DNA of 64,000 bases from Microbacterium sp. Root61 (GCF_001427525.1 NZ_LMGU01000001.1:3440902-3504901), one strand, 5' to 3'; positions 24,049 through 34,515 are shown, counted from the stretch's first letter. The notes: a model not told the origin generated them from the letters alone. Numbers and translations are program-made.

Positions 24049-25482
24049 GTGTCGGAAGTCGGTAAGTCAGGACTGTCTCCAGAAGGCTTCTCCGCGGCGG
24101 TCGCGTCGCTGAGCTCCCCGGATGCGGTCGCGTCTCCCTTCGGAGAGCTGCGTTTCTTCGACGGGGTGCCACTGCCGGAGACGGTGGCGTCGGCGTACGA
24201 CGCGCTCGATCTGATGCGTGGGATCGAGGTGTTCCTCAACTCGGTGCCGGGCGCATCGTTGGTCGCGTTTCGACGAGGCCTGCGGGATGCCGGAGTCGAC
24301 TCGCCGAGGGTCATCGGAATCACCGATCCGCGCGCGAACTCGGGATCTCTCGCTCTGACCCCGAACACGGAGACCACCTACGGCACGACCATGCTGGATC
24401 TGCGGGCATGGGGCCCGACCGTCATCGAAGCGCCGCCGGAGTCGTTGTGCGTGGTGGATGACTTCTGGTTCCGATACGTGGCAGACATGGGCATTGCGGG
24501 GCCCGACCGCGGCGCCGGCGGAAAGTACCTGTTCCTCCCGCCCGGATACGACGGCGAGATCCCCGAGGGCTACTTCGTCTTCCGTTCGCCCACGTTCACG
24601 AACTTCGTCGTGCTCCGGGCGCTGGGAGGCGTGCCGGCGATGAAGACCACCAGGATCTATCCGCTGGCCGAAGCATCCGCACCCGAGCCGAACACGTTCG
24701 TGAATCTGGCCGAGCGCGTGGTGAACACTGTCCACGCCAACGACTTCACGTTCTTCGAAGAGGTCGCCGACCTCGTCGAGGAAGAGCCGACGGACGCACT
24801 CGATGCCGAACGCGCCGGCCAGCTCGCCGCGATCGGCATCGTGGCCGGGCAGCCGTTCGCCCCCGATGACCGACTCCGGCGGATCCTCGAGCAGGCCGCC
24901 TTCATCGGGGCCGGGATCGCGCGCGTGCTCGCCTATGCCCCTCGGGATCCGGAAGCTTCGTTGTACGGGTCGTGGCTGAACGCGTTCGTGGGCGGCGACT
25001 ACGAGTTCCTCCGCAACGGCGCACGCCTGCTGGACGCGCGCACACAGTTCCACTACATCGCGACGGTGATCACGCCGGCCATGGCGCATGCCCAGATCGG
25101 CGCCGGATCTGCATACGCCTACACGGTGCGGGATGCGAACGGCGACATCCTGGACGGCGCGAGGAACTATCGGTTCCACGTCGACCCGAATCCGCCGGCG
25201 AAGAACTTCTGGGCGGTCGACGTGTACGACACGCAGACGCGCTCGCTCATCGTCGTGCCCTCCAGGCCCTCGCCCGCGGTGGCGAGCAACGACGGCGCGG
25301 TCCAGGCGAACGACGACGGATCCTACGATCTCTACTTCGGTCCCACGGCGCCCGAAGGGAAAGAAGCGAACTGGGTCGAGACCGTGCCCGGCAAGGCATG
25401 GTTCCCGATGTTCCGCGCCTATGGGCCACTCGAGGCGTGGTTCGATCAGACGTGGCGGCTCAACGAGTTCGAGCCGATCTAG
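24049..25482 (+). CDS. DUF1254/DUF1214 domain protein
   Basis: A 477-residue protein with an N-terminal DUF1254 domain (about 30-160, including TPNTETTYGTTMLDLRAWGP) and a C-terminal DUF1214 domain (about 350-470, with FHVDPNPPAKNFWAVDVYDTQTRSLI and DGSYDLYFGPTAPEGKEANWVETVPGKAWF). No signal peptide is present. These two domains always travel together and are widespread, but the biochemical role is not established. The GTG at 24049 has a perfectly spaced GGAGG five bases upstream; the frame runs further back without a ribosome site and overlaps the HxlR gene. It is a single gene between two regulators. Confidence 0.85.
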   Translation: MSEVGKSGLSPEGFSAAVASLSSPDAVASPFGELRFFDGVPLPETVASAYDALDLMRGIEVFLNSVPGASLVAFRRGLRDAGVDSPRVIGITDPRANSGSLALTPNTETTYGTTMLDLRAWGPTVIEAPPESLCVVDDFWFRYVADMGIAGPDRGAGGKYLFLPPGYDGEIPEGYFVFRSPTFTNFVVLRALGGVPAMKTTRIYPLAEASAPEPNTFVNLAERVVNTVHANDFTFFEEVADLVEEEPTDALDAERAGQLAAIGIVAGQPFAPDDRLRRILEQAAFIGAGIARVLAYAPRDPEASLYGSWLNAFVGGDYEFLRNGARLLDARTQFHYIATVITPAMAHAQIGAGSAYAYTVRDANGDILDGARNYRFHVDPNPPAKNFWAVDVYDTQTRSLIVVPSRPSPAVASNDGAVQANDDGSYDLYFGPTAPEGKEANWVETVPGKAWFPMFRAYGPLEAWFDQTWRLNEFEPI

Positions 25483-25538
25483 GGGAGCGCCACCACCCCG
25501 TTCACCTTCCGCTCCCGGACACGTGGTAGACCCGAGCC

Positions 25539-26420
25539 ATGAAAGAACGAATCGCCGAGCCGCCCGTCGGTGGAACGATCGATCACATCCTCTCGGTGCT
25601 GCCGTCGCTGGTGCCCAGCGCGCAGCGGGCGGCGCGCATCTGCGCCGAGCGACCGGAGGACGTCGTCGACATGTCGGGGGCGGACCTCGCCGAAGCGGCC
25701 GGAACCTCCGCCGCATCCGTGAGCCGCATGAGCCAGGCGCTCGGGTTCCGCAGCTTCCAGCACCTGCGTCTCCTGCTCGTGCGGGATCTGGGTGCTGCGG
25801 CCCGGCGTGAGGCGAACCCGGCGGGCGGGACCGAGGGCTGGCTGCACACCCTGGCCGACGGCGCCGCCGGCGTCCTGCAGACCTCTCTCGCGTCGGTGGA
25901 TCCGGCGGTGTTCGATGCCGCCGCAGACGCGATCGCCGCGGCATCCCGCGTGCTCGTCGCCGGCACCGGCGGCTCCGCTCCGGCGGCTCAGGCCGCCGCG
26001 TTCGGCTTCGTGATGAACGGCCGCCCGTGCGAGGCGCCCAGCGACGGCGTCGTCCAGCAGCTCACCGCGCGCGTCCTCGGCCCGAACGACGTCTGCCTGG
26101 TCGTCAGCTCGAGCGGCGGCAACGGGGTGACCCTCGCGGTGGCCGCCGCCGCCGCGGAGGCCGGGGCCACCGTGATCGGCGTCACGAGCTTCGCGCGGGC
26201 CCCGCTGGCCGAGCATGCGACCCACCTCCTGATCGCCGGCGCGCGCTTCCAGGCGTGGGACCGGGGGATGGCGGGCAGCGTGCTGGTGCAGCATCTGCTG
26301 CTCTCGGCCCTGCAGATGGCGGTCGCGGAGCGGATGAAGGATGCCGCGGAGCACGCGCAGGCCGCAGTCCGCGACGAGGTCGTCGGACTGGTCGCGGAGG
26401 ACCGTGCCGGGGGTCGGTGA
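25539..26420 (+). CDS. MurR/RpiR family transcriptional regulator
   Basis: A 293-residue regulator with an N-terminal HTH_6 domain (residues 15-85, DLAEAAGTSAASVSRMSQALGFRSFQHLRLLL) and a C-terminal SIS domain (about 125-260, VLVAGTGGSAPAAQAAAF and CLVVSSSGGNGVTLAVAAAA) that normally binds a phosphorylated sugar. A TAGACC element (25527-25532) six bases before the ATG and no ribosome site suggest a leaderless mRNA. It lies directly before the importer operon at 26.5-32.7 kb, in the same direction, and probably controls it in response to a sugar or polyol phosphate. The effector is not identifiable. Confidence 0.9.
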   Translation: MKERIAEPPVGGTIDHILSVLPSLVPSAQRAARICAERPEDVVDMSGADLAEAAGTSAASVSRMSQALGFRSFQHLRLLLVRDLGAAARREANPAGGTEGWLHTLADGAAGVLQTSLASVDPAVFDAAADAIAAASRVLVAGTGGSAPAAQAAAFGFVMNGRPCEAPSDGVVQQLTARVLGPNDVCLVVSSSGGNGVTLAVAAAAAEAGATVIGVTSFARAPLAEHATHLLIAGARFQAWDRGMAGSVLVQHLLLSALQMAVAERMKDAAEHAQAAVRDEVVGLVAEDRAGGR

Positions 26421-26488
26421 CGACGTTTCCCTGGCAACCGCGTTCCGTTGAGGCGCAGTTTCCTTGCAATTCACTTCCACATCGTTGA

Positions 26489-26551
26489 ATCGCTTCGCAA
26501 GCGGATTTCACGGGATCGCCCCGCTAAGTAAGTCGCTTGCGGAAAGCGACT
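26489..26551. promoter_or_regulatory. Two related inverted repeats before the importer operon
   Basis: The first repeat is ATCGCTT-CG-CAAGCGGAT-like with CGCTT/AAGCG arms (26489-26506). The second has perfect eight-base arms AGTCGCTT and AAGCGACT (26531-26538 and 26544-26551) around GCGGA and touches the ATG at 26553, covering the ribosome-binding GGAAAG. Both share the CGCTT...AAGCG core. Upstream, GTTTCC...GCAA is repeated near 26425 and 26458. These are good candidates for RpiR-type or other repressor sites. Confidence 0.55.
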
Positions 26552-26552
26552 C

Positions 26553-27686
<1,134 letters not shown>

Positions 27687-27723
27687 CATCTCCCACCCTC
27701 AACACACCTGGAGAACACCGCAC

Positions 27724-29067
27724 ATGAACACCCGTATTCGTCGCGCCGGGATCGCCTCCCTCGCGATCCTCGGCGTCGCCCTCGCCGGCTGCGCGAGCGC
27801 CACCGCGAGCCCCGGCGCCGCCGGTTCGCTCACCGAGCTCGCCGACGACCAGAAGGTCGAGATCGTCTTCGAGTCGTACAACCTCGCGAACGTCGGCACG
27901 TGGTCCGACGCCATCAACGCCCTCCTCGACGAGTTCATGGAGGAGAACCCGAACATCACGGTCGTCGGCCAGCCCAGCGCGTCGGCCAGCACCGCGGCCA
28001 GCGTGCAGCAGCAGGTCCTCGCCGGCGCGGCTCCCGACGTCGCACAGCTGACCTTCAACGAGCTCGACTTCGCCGCCACCACCCTCGGCGCGCAGAACCT
28101 CACGACCCTCATCGGCGAGGAGGGCCTCGCCGAGCAGTTCGGCGGCGAGTACCCCGTCCACGAGCGTGCGAAGGTGCTCTCCGACTGGGAGGGCGCGACC
28201 TACGGCCTGCCGTACGTGTTCTCGACGCCGATCCTGTGGATCAACGAGGACCTGTTCGAAGCTGCCGGTCTCGACCCGGCGACGGTCGATCTGTCGACGT
28301 GGGATGCCGTGGCCGCTGCCGCGGAGACGATCACGGCGAGCAGCGGCACGCCGTCGATGAGTGTCTCCTGCGTCAACACCGGCGGCAACTGGTGCATGCA
28401 GGGGCTGTTCCTCTCCAACGGCGCGCAGGTGCTGAGCGAAGACCGCAGCACCATCGGGTTCGGCTCGGACGCCGCGGTCGACACCGTGCAGACGTTCCGC
28501 GACATGTTCGACGGCGGCATCCTCACCAACGAGGACACCACGACGCAGTACGAGGCATTCGCCCAGGGCAAGACGGCGATCCACATCAACACCTCGGCGC
28601 TGCAGGGCGCGTTCATGGGCGGTGCGCAGGCCGGCGGCTGGACGCTCGACGCCCGCACGCTGCCCGCCTTCGGCGACAAGCCCGTCGTCCCGACCAACTC
28701 GGGCTCGATGCTCGCGATGTTCGCCACGGACCCCGCCAAGCAGGCGGCATCCTGGGCGCTCATGCAGTGGATGACGAGCCCCCGCGCGTACGAGGTCATC
28801 TCGACGCAGATCGGCTACCTGCCGCTGCGCACCACGATGACCGAGGGTGACGGCCCGCTCGCCGAATGGGTGGCGCAGAACCCGCTCGTGGTGCCGAACC
28901 TCACCCAGCTCGACGCGCTGCAGCCGTGGGTCTCCTACCCGGGCGACAGCTACGCGCAGGTCGACCAGGTGCTGGCCACGGCGATCGAGGAGTCGGTCTT
29001 CTACGGCGCCGATGTCTCGGCGACCATGACGGCCGCGGCCGAGCGCGCGCAGGGACTCATCGAATGA
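27724..29067 (+). CDS. Extracellular solute-binding lipoprotein (family 1)
   Basis: A 447-residue binding protein. The lipobox is Leu20-Ala-Gly-Cys23, so the mature protein is anchored by lipid at Cys23. The rest has the family 1 layout: an early VEIVFESYN strand, AAPDVAQLTFNELDF, TYGLPYVFSTPILWINEDLFEAAGLDP in the hinge/ligand region, and TNSGSMLAMFATDPAKQAASWALMQWMTSP near the end. It delivers solute to the two permeases encoded downstream. The ATG at 27724 follows a GGAGA site. Its stop overlaps the ATG of the phosphatase gene. The ligand cannot be read from sequence; the neighbouring hydrolases point to a phosphorylated compound. Confidence 0.92.
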   Translation: MNTRIRRAGIASLAILGVALAGCASATASPGAAGSLTELADDQKVEIVFESYNLANVGTWSDAINALLDEFMEENPNITVVGQPSASASTAASVQQQVLAGAAPDVAQLTFNELDFAATTLGAQNLTTLIGEEGLAEQFGGEYPVHERAKVLSDWEGATYGLPYVFSTPILWINEDLFEAAGLDPATVDLSTWDAVAAAAETITASSGTPSMSVSCVNTGGNWCMQGLFLSNGAQVLSEDRSTIGFGSDAAVDTVQTFRDMFDGGILTNEDTTTQYEAFAQGKTAIHINTSALQGAFMGGAQAGGWTLDARTLPAFGDKPVVPTNSGSMLAMFATDPAKQAASWALMQWMTSPRAYEVISTQIGYLPLRTTMTEGDGPLAEWVAQNPLVVPNLTQLDALQPWVSYPGDSYAQVDQVLATAIEESVFYGADVSATMTAAAERAQGLIE

Positions 29068-29825
29068 GCATCGACCTGACGGATGCCGCGACCCCGGTCC
29101 GGCGGCACGAACTGCCCGGGCTCTACAACCTCCGCGACACCGGTGGCTATGCCGCAGCGGATGGCGCCTCCCGGTGGGGGAGACTGTTCCGCTCCGACGC
29201 CCTGCACAAGATCGACGAGGCCGGACAGGCGCGACTGGTCGAGCTGGGCATCGCCCACGTCGTCGACCTGCGCGGCACCGATGAGCGTCGGGGCGCGCCC
29301 AGCCGACTCGACAACGTCGGCGCCACCGTGCATCATCTCCCCGTCTTCGACGATGCGGCACCGGTCACCCAGGCCGGAGGCAACATCGGTCTGGTGCCCG
29401 TCTACGACCACATCGTCGACGAGCGCGGCGCCCACCTCGCCGCCGCCATCCGGGTGATCGCGACGGCGGCGGATGACGAAGCCGTCCTCGTGCACTGCAC
29501 GGCAGGCAAGGACCGCACCGGCCTGGTCGTGGCATTCGCGCTGCGTGCCGCCGGTGTCGATCGGGACGAGATCGTGGCCGACTACGCCGCGACCGAGGAG
29601 AACCTGCGCGGCGAATGGGCCGACGGGATGCTGCGCGGATTCGAGGCGAGCGGGCACGAGCTGAGCCCGGAGATCGTCGAACTCGTCACCGCGAGCCCCG
29701 CGGCCGTCATGGACGACCTGCTCCAGCGCATCGATCTCGAGTACGGCTCGATGCGCGCGTACCTGCTCGCCCAGGGGCTGACTCCCGCGGAGCTCGACCT
29801 GCTCACCGCCGCACTCGTCGACTGA
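29064..29825 (+). CDS. Tyrosine-phosphatase-like phosphatase (CX5R)
   Basis: A 253-residue phosphatase of the bacterial DSP/IphP (Y_phosphatase3) type. The P-loop is His144-Cys145-T-A-G-K-D-Arg151, with VDLRGTDERRGAPS ahead of it and the GLYNLRDTGGY N-terminal motif typical of the group. The mechanism goes through a phospho-cysteine. It has no signal peptide and is translated from an ATGA overlap with the binding-protein gene, so it is tied to the importer. It may remove phosphate from an imported organophosphate (some family members act on phosphoinositides or sugar phosphates) and need not dephosphorylate a protein. The family is firm; the substrate is inferred. Confidence 0.9.
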   Translation: MSIDLTDAATPVRRHELPGLYNLRDTGGYAAADGASRWGRLFRSDALHKIDEAGQARLVELGIAHVVDLRGTDERRGAPSRLDNVGATVHHLPVFDDAAPVTQAGGNIGLVPVYDHIVDERGAHLAAAIRVIATAADDEAVLVHCTAGKDRTGLVVAFALRAAGVDRDEIVADYAATEENLRGEWADGMLRGFEASGHELSPEIVELVTASPAAVMDDLLQRIDLEYGSMRAYLLAQGLTPAELDLLTAALVD

Positions 29826-29850
29826 CACACCGACACGACAAGGAAAGAAA

Positions 29851-30756
29851 ATGAACCAGATTCCCGGACAGTACTCGGCCCCCGAGCACTTCATCCTGCA
29901 CCTCTCCGACACCCACTTCGTGGGCGACGGCGACCTCCTGCACGACAGCATCGACTCCGACAAGAACCTCGCCGAGCTGTTCGCCGGATTCGAGAACTCG
30001 AACGCGAAGCCCGAGGCGATCATCTTCACCGGCGACCTCGCCGACACCGGGCGTCCGGACGCCTACGAGCGCCTCCGGGCGATCGTGGAGCCGGCCGCCG
30101 CGCGGCTCGGCGCCGAGGTCATCTGGGTCATGGGCAACCACGACGAGCGGGTCGCGTTCCGCCGCGGCCTGCTGGACGAGGAGCGCGACCAGTCCGAGCC
30201 CGTCGATCGCGTGTTCGACATCAACGGCTTGCGCATCATCGCGCTGGACTCAACGGTTCCCGGCCACCACCACGGCGAACTCACCGAGGCTCAGCTGGAG
30301 TGGCTCGCCCGCGAGCTCGAGGTGCCCGCACCGGATGGCACGCTCATCGCGCTGCACCACCCGCCGGTGCCGAGCCCGCTCGGTCTGATGTCGCTGGTCG
30401 AGCTGAAGGACCAGGACCGCTTCGCTCAGGTGATCGAGGGGACCGATGTCCGCGGCATCCTCGGTGGACACCTGCACTACTCGACGCACAGCATGTTCGC
30501 CGGCATCCCCGTGTCGGTCGCGTCGGCCACCTGCTACACGCAGGACCTGACGGTCCAGTACCCGGGTGCGCGTGGTCAGGATGGCGCGCAGTCGTACAAC
30601 CTCGTGCACGTGTACGGCGACCGCGTGCTGCACTCGGTCGTTCCGATCGGCAGCTTCCCGACCGTCTACGAGATGACGCCCGAGATGCTCGAGAAGTTCA
30701 TGGCGATGAGCGCCGATGAGCAGCTCGCCGCCGTCAACGCGTCCGTCCAGGAGTAG
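29851..30756 (+). CDS. CpdA/GpdQ-like metallophosphoesterase
   Basis: A 301-residue calcineurin-like phosphoesterase with every metal motif intact: LSDTHF, FTGDLADTG, VMGNHDER, ALHHPP and GGHLHYS. It is closest in layout to the CpdA/GpdQ class of phosphodiesterases that hydrolyse 3',5'-cyclic AMP or glycerophosphodiesters with a dimetal site. It sits between the phosphatase and the permeases, 25 bases after the former with an AAGGAAAG site. In this setting a glycerophosphodiester or similar imported diester is a more natural substrate than cAMP, but that is inference. Cytoplasmic, with no signal peptide. Confidence 0.9.
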   Translation: MNQIPGQYSAPEHFILHLSDTHFVGDGDLLHDSIDSDKNLAELFAGFENSNAKPEAIIFTGDLADTGRPDAYERLRAIVEPAAARLGAEVIWVMGNHDERVAFRRGLLDEERDQSEPVDRVFDINGLRIIALDSTVPGHHHGELTEAQLEWLARELEVPAPDGTLIALHHPPVPSPLGLMSLVELKDQDRFAQVIEGTDVRGILGGHLHYSTHSMFAGIPVSVASATCYTQDLTVQYPGARGQDGAQSYNLVHVYGDRVLHSVVPIGSFPTVYEMTPEMLEKFMAMSADEQLAAVNASVQE

Positions 30757-30765
30757 GTCAGCCCG

Positions 30766-31743
30766 ATGTTCGTCGCCGTCACACCCCCACCCACGCGATC
30801 AACCGCTGCCGCGGGGCAGACGGCGCCTGCGACCCCGGATCCGACGCCTCGCAAGCGGCGTCGGTTCCGGGGCCAGGACCTCGTCCCGTATCTCTACGTG
30901 CTGCCGGGCGTCGTGCTCCTCATCACCTGGACCTACAGCCCGCTCGCGCAGACCTTCGGTCTCTCGTTCTACGACTGGAACCTGCTGCCCACGAGCCCCA
31001 AGACCTTCGTCGGTCTGCAGAACTACGGCGAGGTGATCGCGCTGCCCGAGATGCACACCGCCATCCTCAACACCGTCATCTACATCGCGGCGTTCTTCGT
31101 GTTCTCCCTGGTGCTGCCGATCGCCATCGCGCTGATGGCGCGACAGGCGCGCGGACGCTTGCGCACCTTCTACCAGGCGCTCATCTTCGTGCCGTTCCTG
31201 ATCACCCCGGTCGCGACCAGCGCCGTGTGGCGTTGGCTCTTCGCCGAGCAGGGCGCGATCGCCACTGTGCTCGGGGGCATGGGCATCGACATGCCCAACG
31301 TCTTCCGGGATGCGGACCTCGCCATCTGGGCGGTGATCGTGATCGTGGGCTGGCAGATGCTCGGGTTCGGCGTGCTCGTCGTCGCGGCGGGCTTCGCCGG
31401 AATCAGTCCGGAGTACGGTCAGGCGGCCTCGCTCGACGGGGCCGGAACAGGCACCATCACGCGCAAGATCACGCTGCCACTGCTGTCGCCGACGATCGTG
31501 TTCCTCGCCCTGATGACGATCCTGCTCGCGGCGCAGTGGACGTATCCGATCATCGACCTGCTCACCCAGGGCGGACCCACGAACTCGACGACCAACATCT
31601 ACTACCTGCTCTACCAGTTCGGCTTCCAGAACTTCGATGCCGGCATCTCTTCGGCGGCGGGCGTCATCTTCTTCCTCGGCTTCGGGCTGATCGCGTTCAT
31701 CTTCCTGGAGCTGCAGGACCGCCTCAGCTTCTACGACAACTAG
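30766..31743 (+). CDS. CUT1 ABC importer permease, MalF-like
   Basis: A 325-residue permease. After a 40-residue Pro/Arg-rich cytoplasmic tail come six spans beginning LVPYLYVLPGVVLLITWTY. The EAA coupling loop is AASLDGAGTGTITRKITLPLLSPTI. It pairs with the next gene as the transmembrane heterodimer and with the ATPase at 26553. The start is nine bases after the phosphoesterase stop; a ribosome site is weak (AGGTCAG), suggesting translational coupling. It belongs to the carbohydrate/glycerol-phosphate group of permeases. Confidence 0.9.
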   Translation: MFVAVTPPPTRSTAAAGQTAPATPDPTPRKRRRFRGQDLVPYLYVLPGVVLLITWTYSPLAQTFGLSFYDWNLLPTSPKTFVGLQNYGEVIALPEMHTAILNTVIYIAAFFVFSLVLPIAIALMARQARGRLRTFYQALIFVPFLITPVATSAVWRWLFAEQGAIATVLGGMGIDMPNVFRDADLAIWAVIVIVGWQMLGFGVLVVAAGFAGISPEYGQAASLDGAGTGTITRKITLPLLSPTIVFLALMTILLAAQWTYPIIDLLTQGGPTNSTTNIYYLLYQFGFQNFDAGISSAAGVIFFLGFGLIAFIFLELQDRLSFYDN

Positions 31744-31753
31744 GAATCGGATC

Positions 31754-32650
31754 ATGGCATTCGTCACCGTCACGGCACCGGCCGTCGCATCCGGCACGCT
31801 CAACCGCGTGCAGTCCAAGGCCGAGGATCTCGCGGTGGCCTCGCGCACCCGCAGCGGCGTGATCGTCGGCCACGTCATCCTGATCGCGCTCGCGCTGTTC
31901 AGCGTCTTCCCCGTGTACTGGATGTTCGCCACCGCGCTGCGGGCGCCGGAGAACGCGCTCGACCAGACCCTGCTGCCGTGGCCGATCAGCTTCGAGAACT
32001 TCGCCTACGTGTGGGACACGATCCCGATGGGCAACATGCTGCTCAACACATTCGTGATGTCGCTGATCCTCGCGGGCGCGCAGCTCTTCATCGCCATCCT
32101 CGCCGCCTACGGGTTCGCGGTCTGGGACTTCGTCGGCAGCAAGCTGCTGATGTTCCTGTTCATCGGATCGTGGCTCGTGCCGTTCCAGGTCACGATGATC
32201 CCGAACTACATCCTGGTGTCGCAGATGGGCCTGCTCGGCACGATCGGCGGCGTCGTCGTGCCGCAGCTGGCGGGTGCGTTCGCGGTTCTGCTGATGGTGC
32301 AGCACATGCGGGCGTTCCCGCGGGAGCTGCTCGAAGCGGCGCAGCTCGACGGCCGATCCAGCTGGTCGACGCTGTGGACGGTGGTCGTGCCCAACATGAA
32401 GCCGGCGCTCGCCGCCCTCGGGATCATGGCCTTCATCTCGGCCTGGAACGAGTACCTCTGGCCGACGCTGATCATGCGCCAGGGCGACGCGCTCGTGCAG
32501 GTCGGCGTGCGCAGCTTTCTCTCGGCCGAGGGCAACAACTGGGGTGCGACGATGGCGGCGGCGGGCATGGCCTGCATCCCGGTGCTGCTGATCTACATCT
32601 TCCTGCAGCGCTACGTCGTGGATGCCTTCGTCCGGTCGGGCCTGAAGTAA
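31754..32650 (+). CDS. CUT1 ABC importer permease, MalG-like
   Basis: A 298-residue permease with six spans. The first is VIVGHVILIALALFSVFPVYWMFATAL, and the EAA loop is ELLEAAQLDGRSSWSTLWTVVVPNMKPAL. It ends at the typical LQRYVVDAFVRSGLK. It is the last gene of the importer operon; a long GC hairpin follows. Spacing to the upstream permease is ten bases. With the ATPase, lipoprotein and first permease it makes a full importer, and all components needed are present. Confidence 0.92.
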   Translation: MAFVTVTAPAVASGTLNRVQSKAEDLAVASRTRSGVIVGHVILIALALFSVFPVYWMFATALRAPENALDQTLLPWPISFENFAYVWDTIPMGNMLLNTFVMSLILAGAQLFIAILAAYGFAVWDFVGSKLLMFLFIGSWLVPFQVTMIPNYILVSQMGLLGTIGGVVVPQLAGAFAVLLMVQHMRAFPRELLEAAQLDGRSSWSTLWTVVVPNMKPALAALGIMAFISAWNEYLWPTLIMRQGDALVQVGVRSFLSAEGNNWGATMAAAGMACIPVLLIYIFLQRYVVDAFVRSGLK

Positions 32651-32660
32651 GGCGGACGCG

Positions 32661-32696
32661 AGCCGCCCCGGGAGTCGGTGGCGACCCGGGGCGGCT
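32661..32696 (+). terminator. Terminator hairpin of the importer operon
   Basis: Twelve-base perfect arms (AGCCGCCCCGGG at 32661-32672 and its complement at 32685-32696) with a 12-base loop, starting 11 bases after the last stop codon. It has no T run, as expected for this group. Confidence 0.78.
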
Positions 32697-32732
32697 TGCC
32701 GCGGTACCGACCCGACTGTCAGGATGCGACGT

Positions 32733-33407
32733 GTGACCCCGATCGACGAGTCTGGAGAATTGGCCACTCTGCGGGAACGTGCGTATGGACCGGGCGGCGG
32801 CATCACGCCCGCCGAGTTGTCGCGACTGCAGGAGCTCGAGGGTGCGCCCGATGGTTCGCCGGTGCTTGTCGAGGAGGGCGTCGGGGAAGCGGAGGACGAG
32901 AGGGTGGTGGATGACGCACCCGCACCGTCACCGCCTGATCCGATCGCCGTACCGCCGCGACGCCGTGGCCGCACGCTGCTGATCGCTGGGGCGTGCACCG
33001 TCGTCGCCGCAGCGATCGGCTTCGGAGCCGGTGCGCTGTTGACGGCGGCGAATGCCGATGACCTGATCGAGGCTGCGGATGTCGACGCGATGCCGGATCA
33101 GCTGCAGGAAGCCCAGCAGCGGGCCGCGACGCAGGCAGAGTGGGATGACGGTTCCCTCCGCCTTCTGGGGGCCGTGAACTCCTCGACGGTGTGGGCCGGC
33201 ACGACCAACGACGGACAGATGACGTGTGTCGTGCTGGATGTCGGGACTTCCCTCTCGCCCAACTGCGAGGGTACGGAGAAGGTGCGTTCCTACGGCCTCC
33301 GCGGTGGGATCATCCTCGTGAGCGAGGAAGGGGGCGACGTCGACGAGCCGTTCGGCTACGACGCCAATCCGTACCGGTACCCCCACGTGACGTTCACCAC
33401 GAAGTAG
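32733..33407 (+). CDS. Single-span membrane protein with RAYGP N-terminal motif
   Basis: A 224-residue protein of unknown function. The N-terminal cytoplasmic part has the motif LRERAYGPGGGITPAELSRLQELE, then an acidic/proline linker, one membrane span at about residues 82-104, and an extracellular domain with a Cys pair (MTCVVLDVG...NCEG). It shares the RAYGP...RLQELE module and overall layout with the gene at 40009-40803, so the two are paralogues. The GTG at 32733 lies eight bases after an AGGA and gives an N-terminus similar to the paralogue; the ATG at 32724 is the alternative. The distal domain may sense an external signal; nothing more can be said. Confidence 0.72.
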   Translation: MTPIDESGELATLRERAYGPGGGITPAELSRLQELEGAPDGSPVLVEEGVGEAEDERVVDDAPAPSPPDPIAVPPRRRGRTLLIAGACTVVAAAIGFGAGALLTAANADDLIEAADVDAMPDQLQEAQQRAATQAEWDDGSLRLLGAVNSSTVWAGTTNDGQMTCVVLDVGTSLSPNCEGTEKVRSYGLRGGIILVSEEGGDVDEPFGYDANPYRYPHVTFTTK

Positions 33408-33645
33408 TGCGGTATGCCCCCTCAGCCGTGAGCGCGGCGACCGCCGGCCGCCTCGTCAACGATCTGGGCGATGCGAGCAGCGCGTGTGGCGTCTCGAGCG
33501 GCACTGACGATCTGCCACAGCATCTGCTTGCGTGCGCTGGGCGGAAAGTCGTCCCGCACCGTTTGTTCATCACGGACACGATCACGTCCATTCGCGCGAG
33601 CGGAACCCTAGGGTTGAACGACCACTCCACCACGGAAGGCTCAGC

Positions 33646-34425
33646 ATGCGCGTGACACCCCGGGCTTGGATCGGCTTCGCGATCTGGGCCGGCTACGTCC
33701 TTGTCATCATCAGCGTCACTCTGCTCAGCGGTGTCCCGTACCCAGACATCGGCACATCCGCAGAATCAACGTGGCGGGGTGCCGTCTTGGATCTCGCCGT
33801 CGGCGGGGCCCTTCTGGCGATCCTCGCAACCGTGCTCGGGTGGTGGCGTCCAGCCCTGTTCGAGCGCACGCGGGCCCACCACAAGTGGCCGATCTTCGTG
33901 CCGATCATCATGTTCATCGCGGCCATCATGAACATCTTCAATACGGACTGGGCGCAGTTCGATGCATCCTTCCTCCTCTCACTCCTCGCACTAGGAGTGC
34001 TGGTCGGATTCAGCGAGGAGCTGATGGCGCGCGGCCTCGTGCTCACCTCCTTCCGCGCACGGTTCGCCGAAGGATGGGCGTGGTTCCTTTCCAGCCTCTT
34101 GTTCGGTCTCATGCACCTGGCGAACGCCGTTCTCGGCGCACCGTTGCTCGCGTCACTCGCGCAGGCCGGTCTCGCATTCGCATCCGGTACCGCGTTCTAC
34201 ATCGTGCGCCGCGTCACTGGATCCTTGGTCTGGGCGATGTTGCTGCACGGCCTCTGGGACGTCTCCGTATTCGCCGTCGGGCACGCACCCGTCTCGGCCG
34301 CACTCGGATCGATCCTCGGGCCCGTTGTCGGAATCCTCGCGCTCGCCGTCGTCTACTGGGTCATCAAGGGCGCCGACGAACGACCCGTCACGACCACTCC
34401 GACCGCCAACCCGGCCGTCGCATAG
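33646..34425 (+). CDS. CPBP family intramembrane metalloprotease
   Basis: A 259-residue membrane protein of the CPBP/Abi (Rce1-like) family with about seven spans. The active-site motif EExxxR is at Glu124-Glu125-x3-Arg129 (FSEELMARG). The second motif FGLMHLAN and third HGLWDVSVF supply the catalytic His and Asp-like positions. Members cleave prenylated or small membrane peptides, or protect against bacteriocins. The ATG at 33646 has a GGAAGG site. The gene stands alone, with 238 bases upstream that show no other gene. No bacteriocin gene is visible nearby. Confidence 0.85.
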   Translation: MRVTPRAWIGFAIWAGYVLVIISVTLLSGVPYPDIGTSAESTWRGAVLDLAVGGALLAILATVLGWWRPALFERTRAHHKWPIFVPIIMFIAAIMNIFNTDWAQFDASFLLSLLALGVLVGFSEELMARGLVLTSFRARFAEGWAWFLSSLLFGLMHLANAVLGAPLLASLAQAGLAFASGTAFYIVRRVTGSLVWAMLLHGLWDVSVFAVGHAPVSAALGSILGPVVGILALAVVYWVIKGADERPVTTTPTANPAVA

Positions 34426-34515
34426 TCCTTCTCGTCGAGGACGGGTTCGGCAGGAAGCGGGGCCATCGGTACGGGCTCACTCACAGAGAACCCGCGTCAA
34501 CTCGGTCGAGGCGAT

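Noticed and set aside
33408..33645. Small open frames in the gap before the CPBP gene
   Set aside because: The translations have no hydrophobic pattern, ribosome site or motif on either strand.
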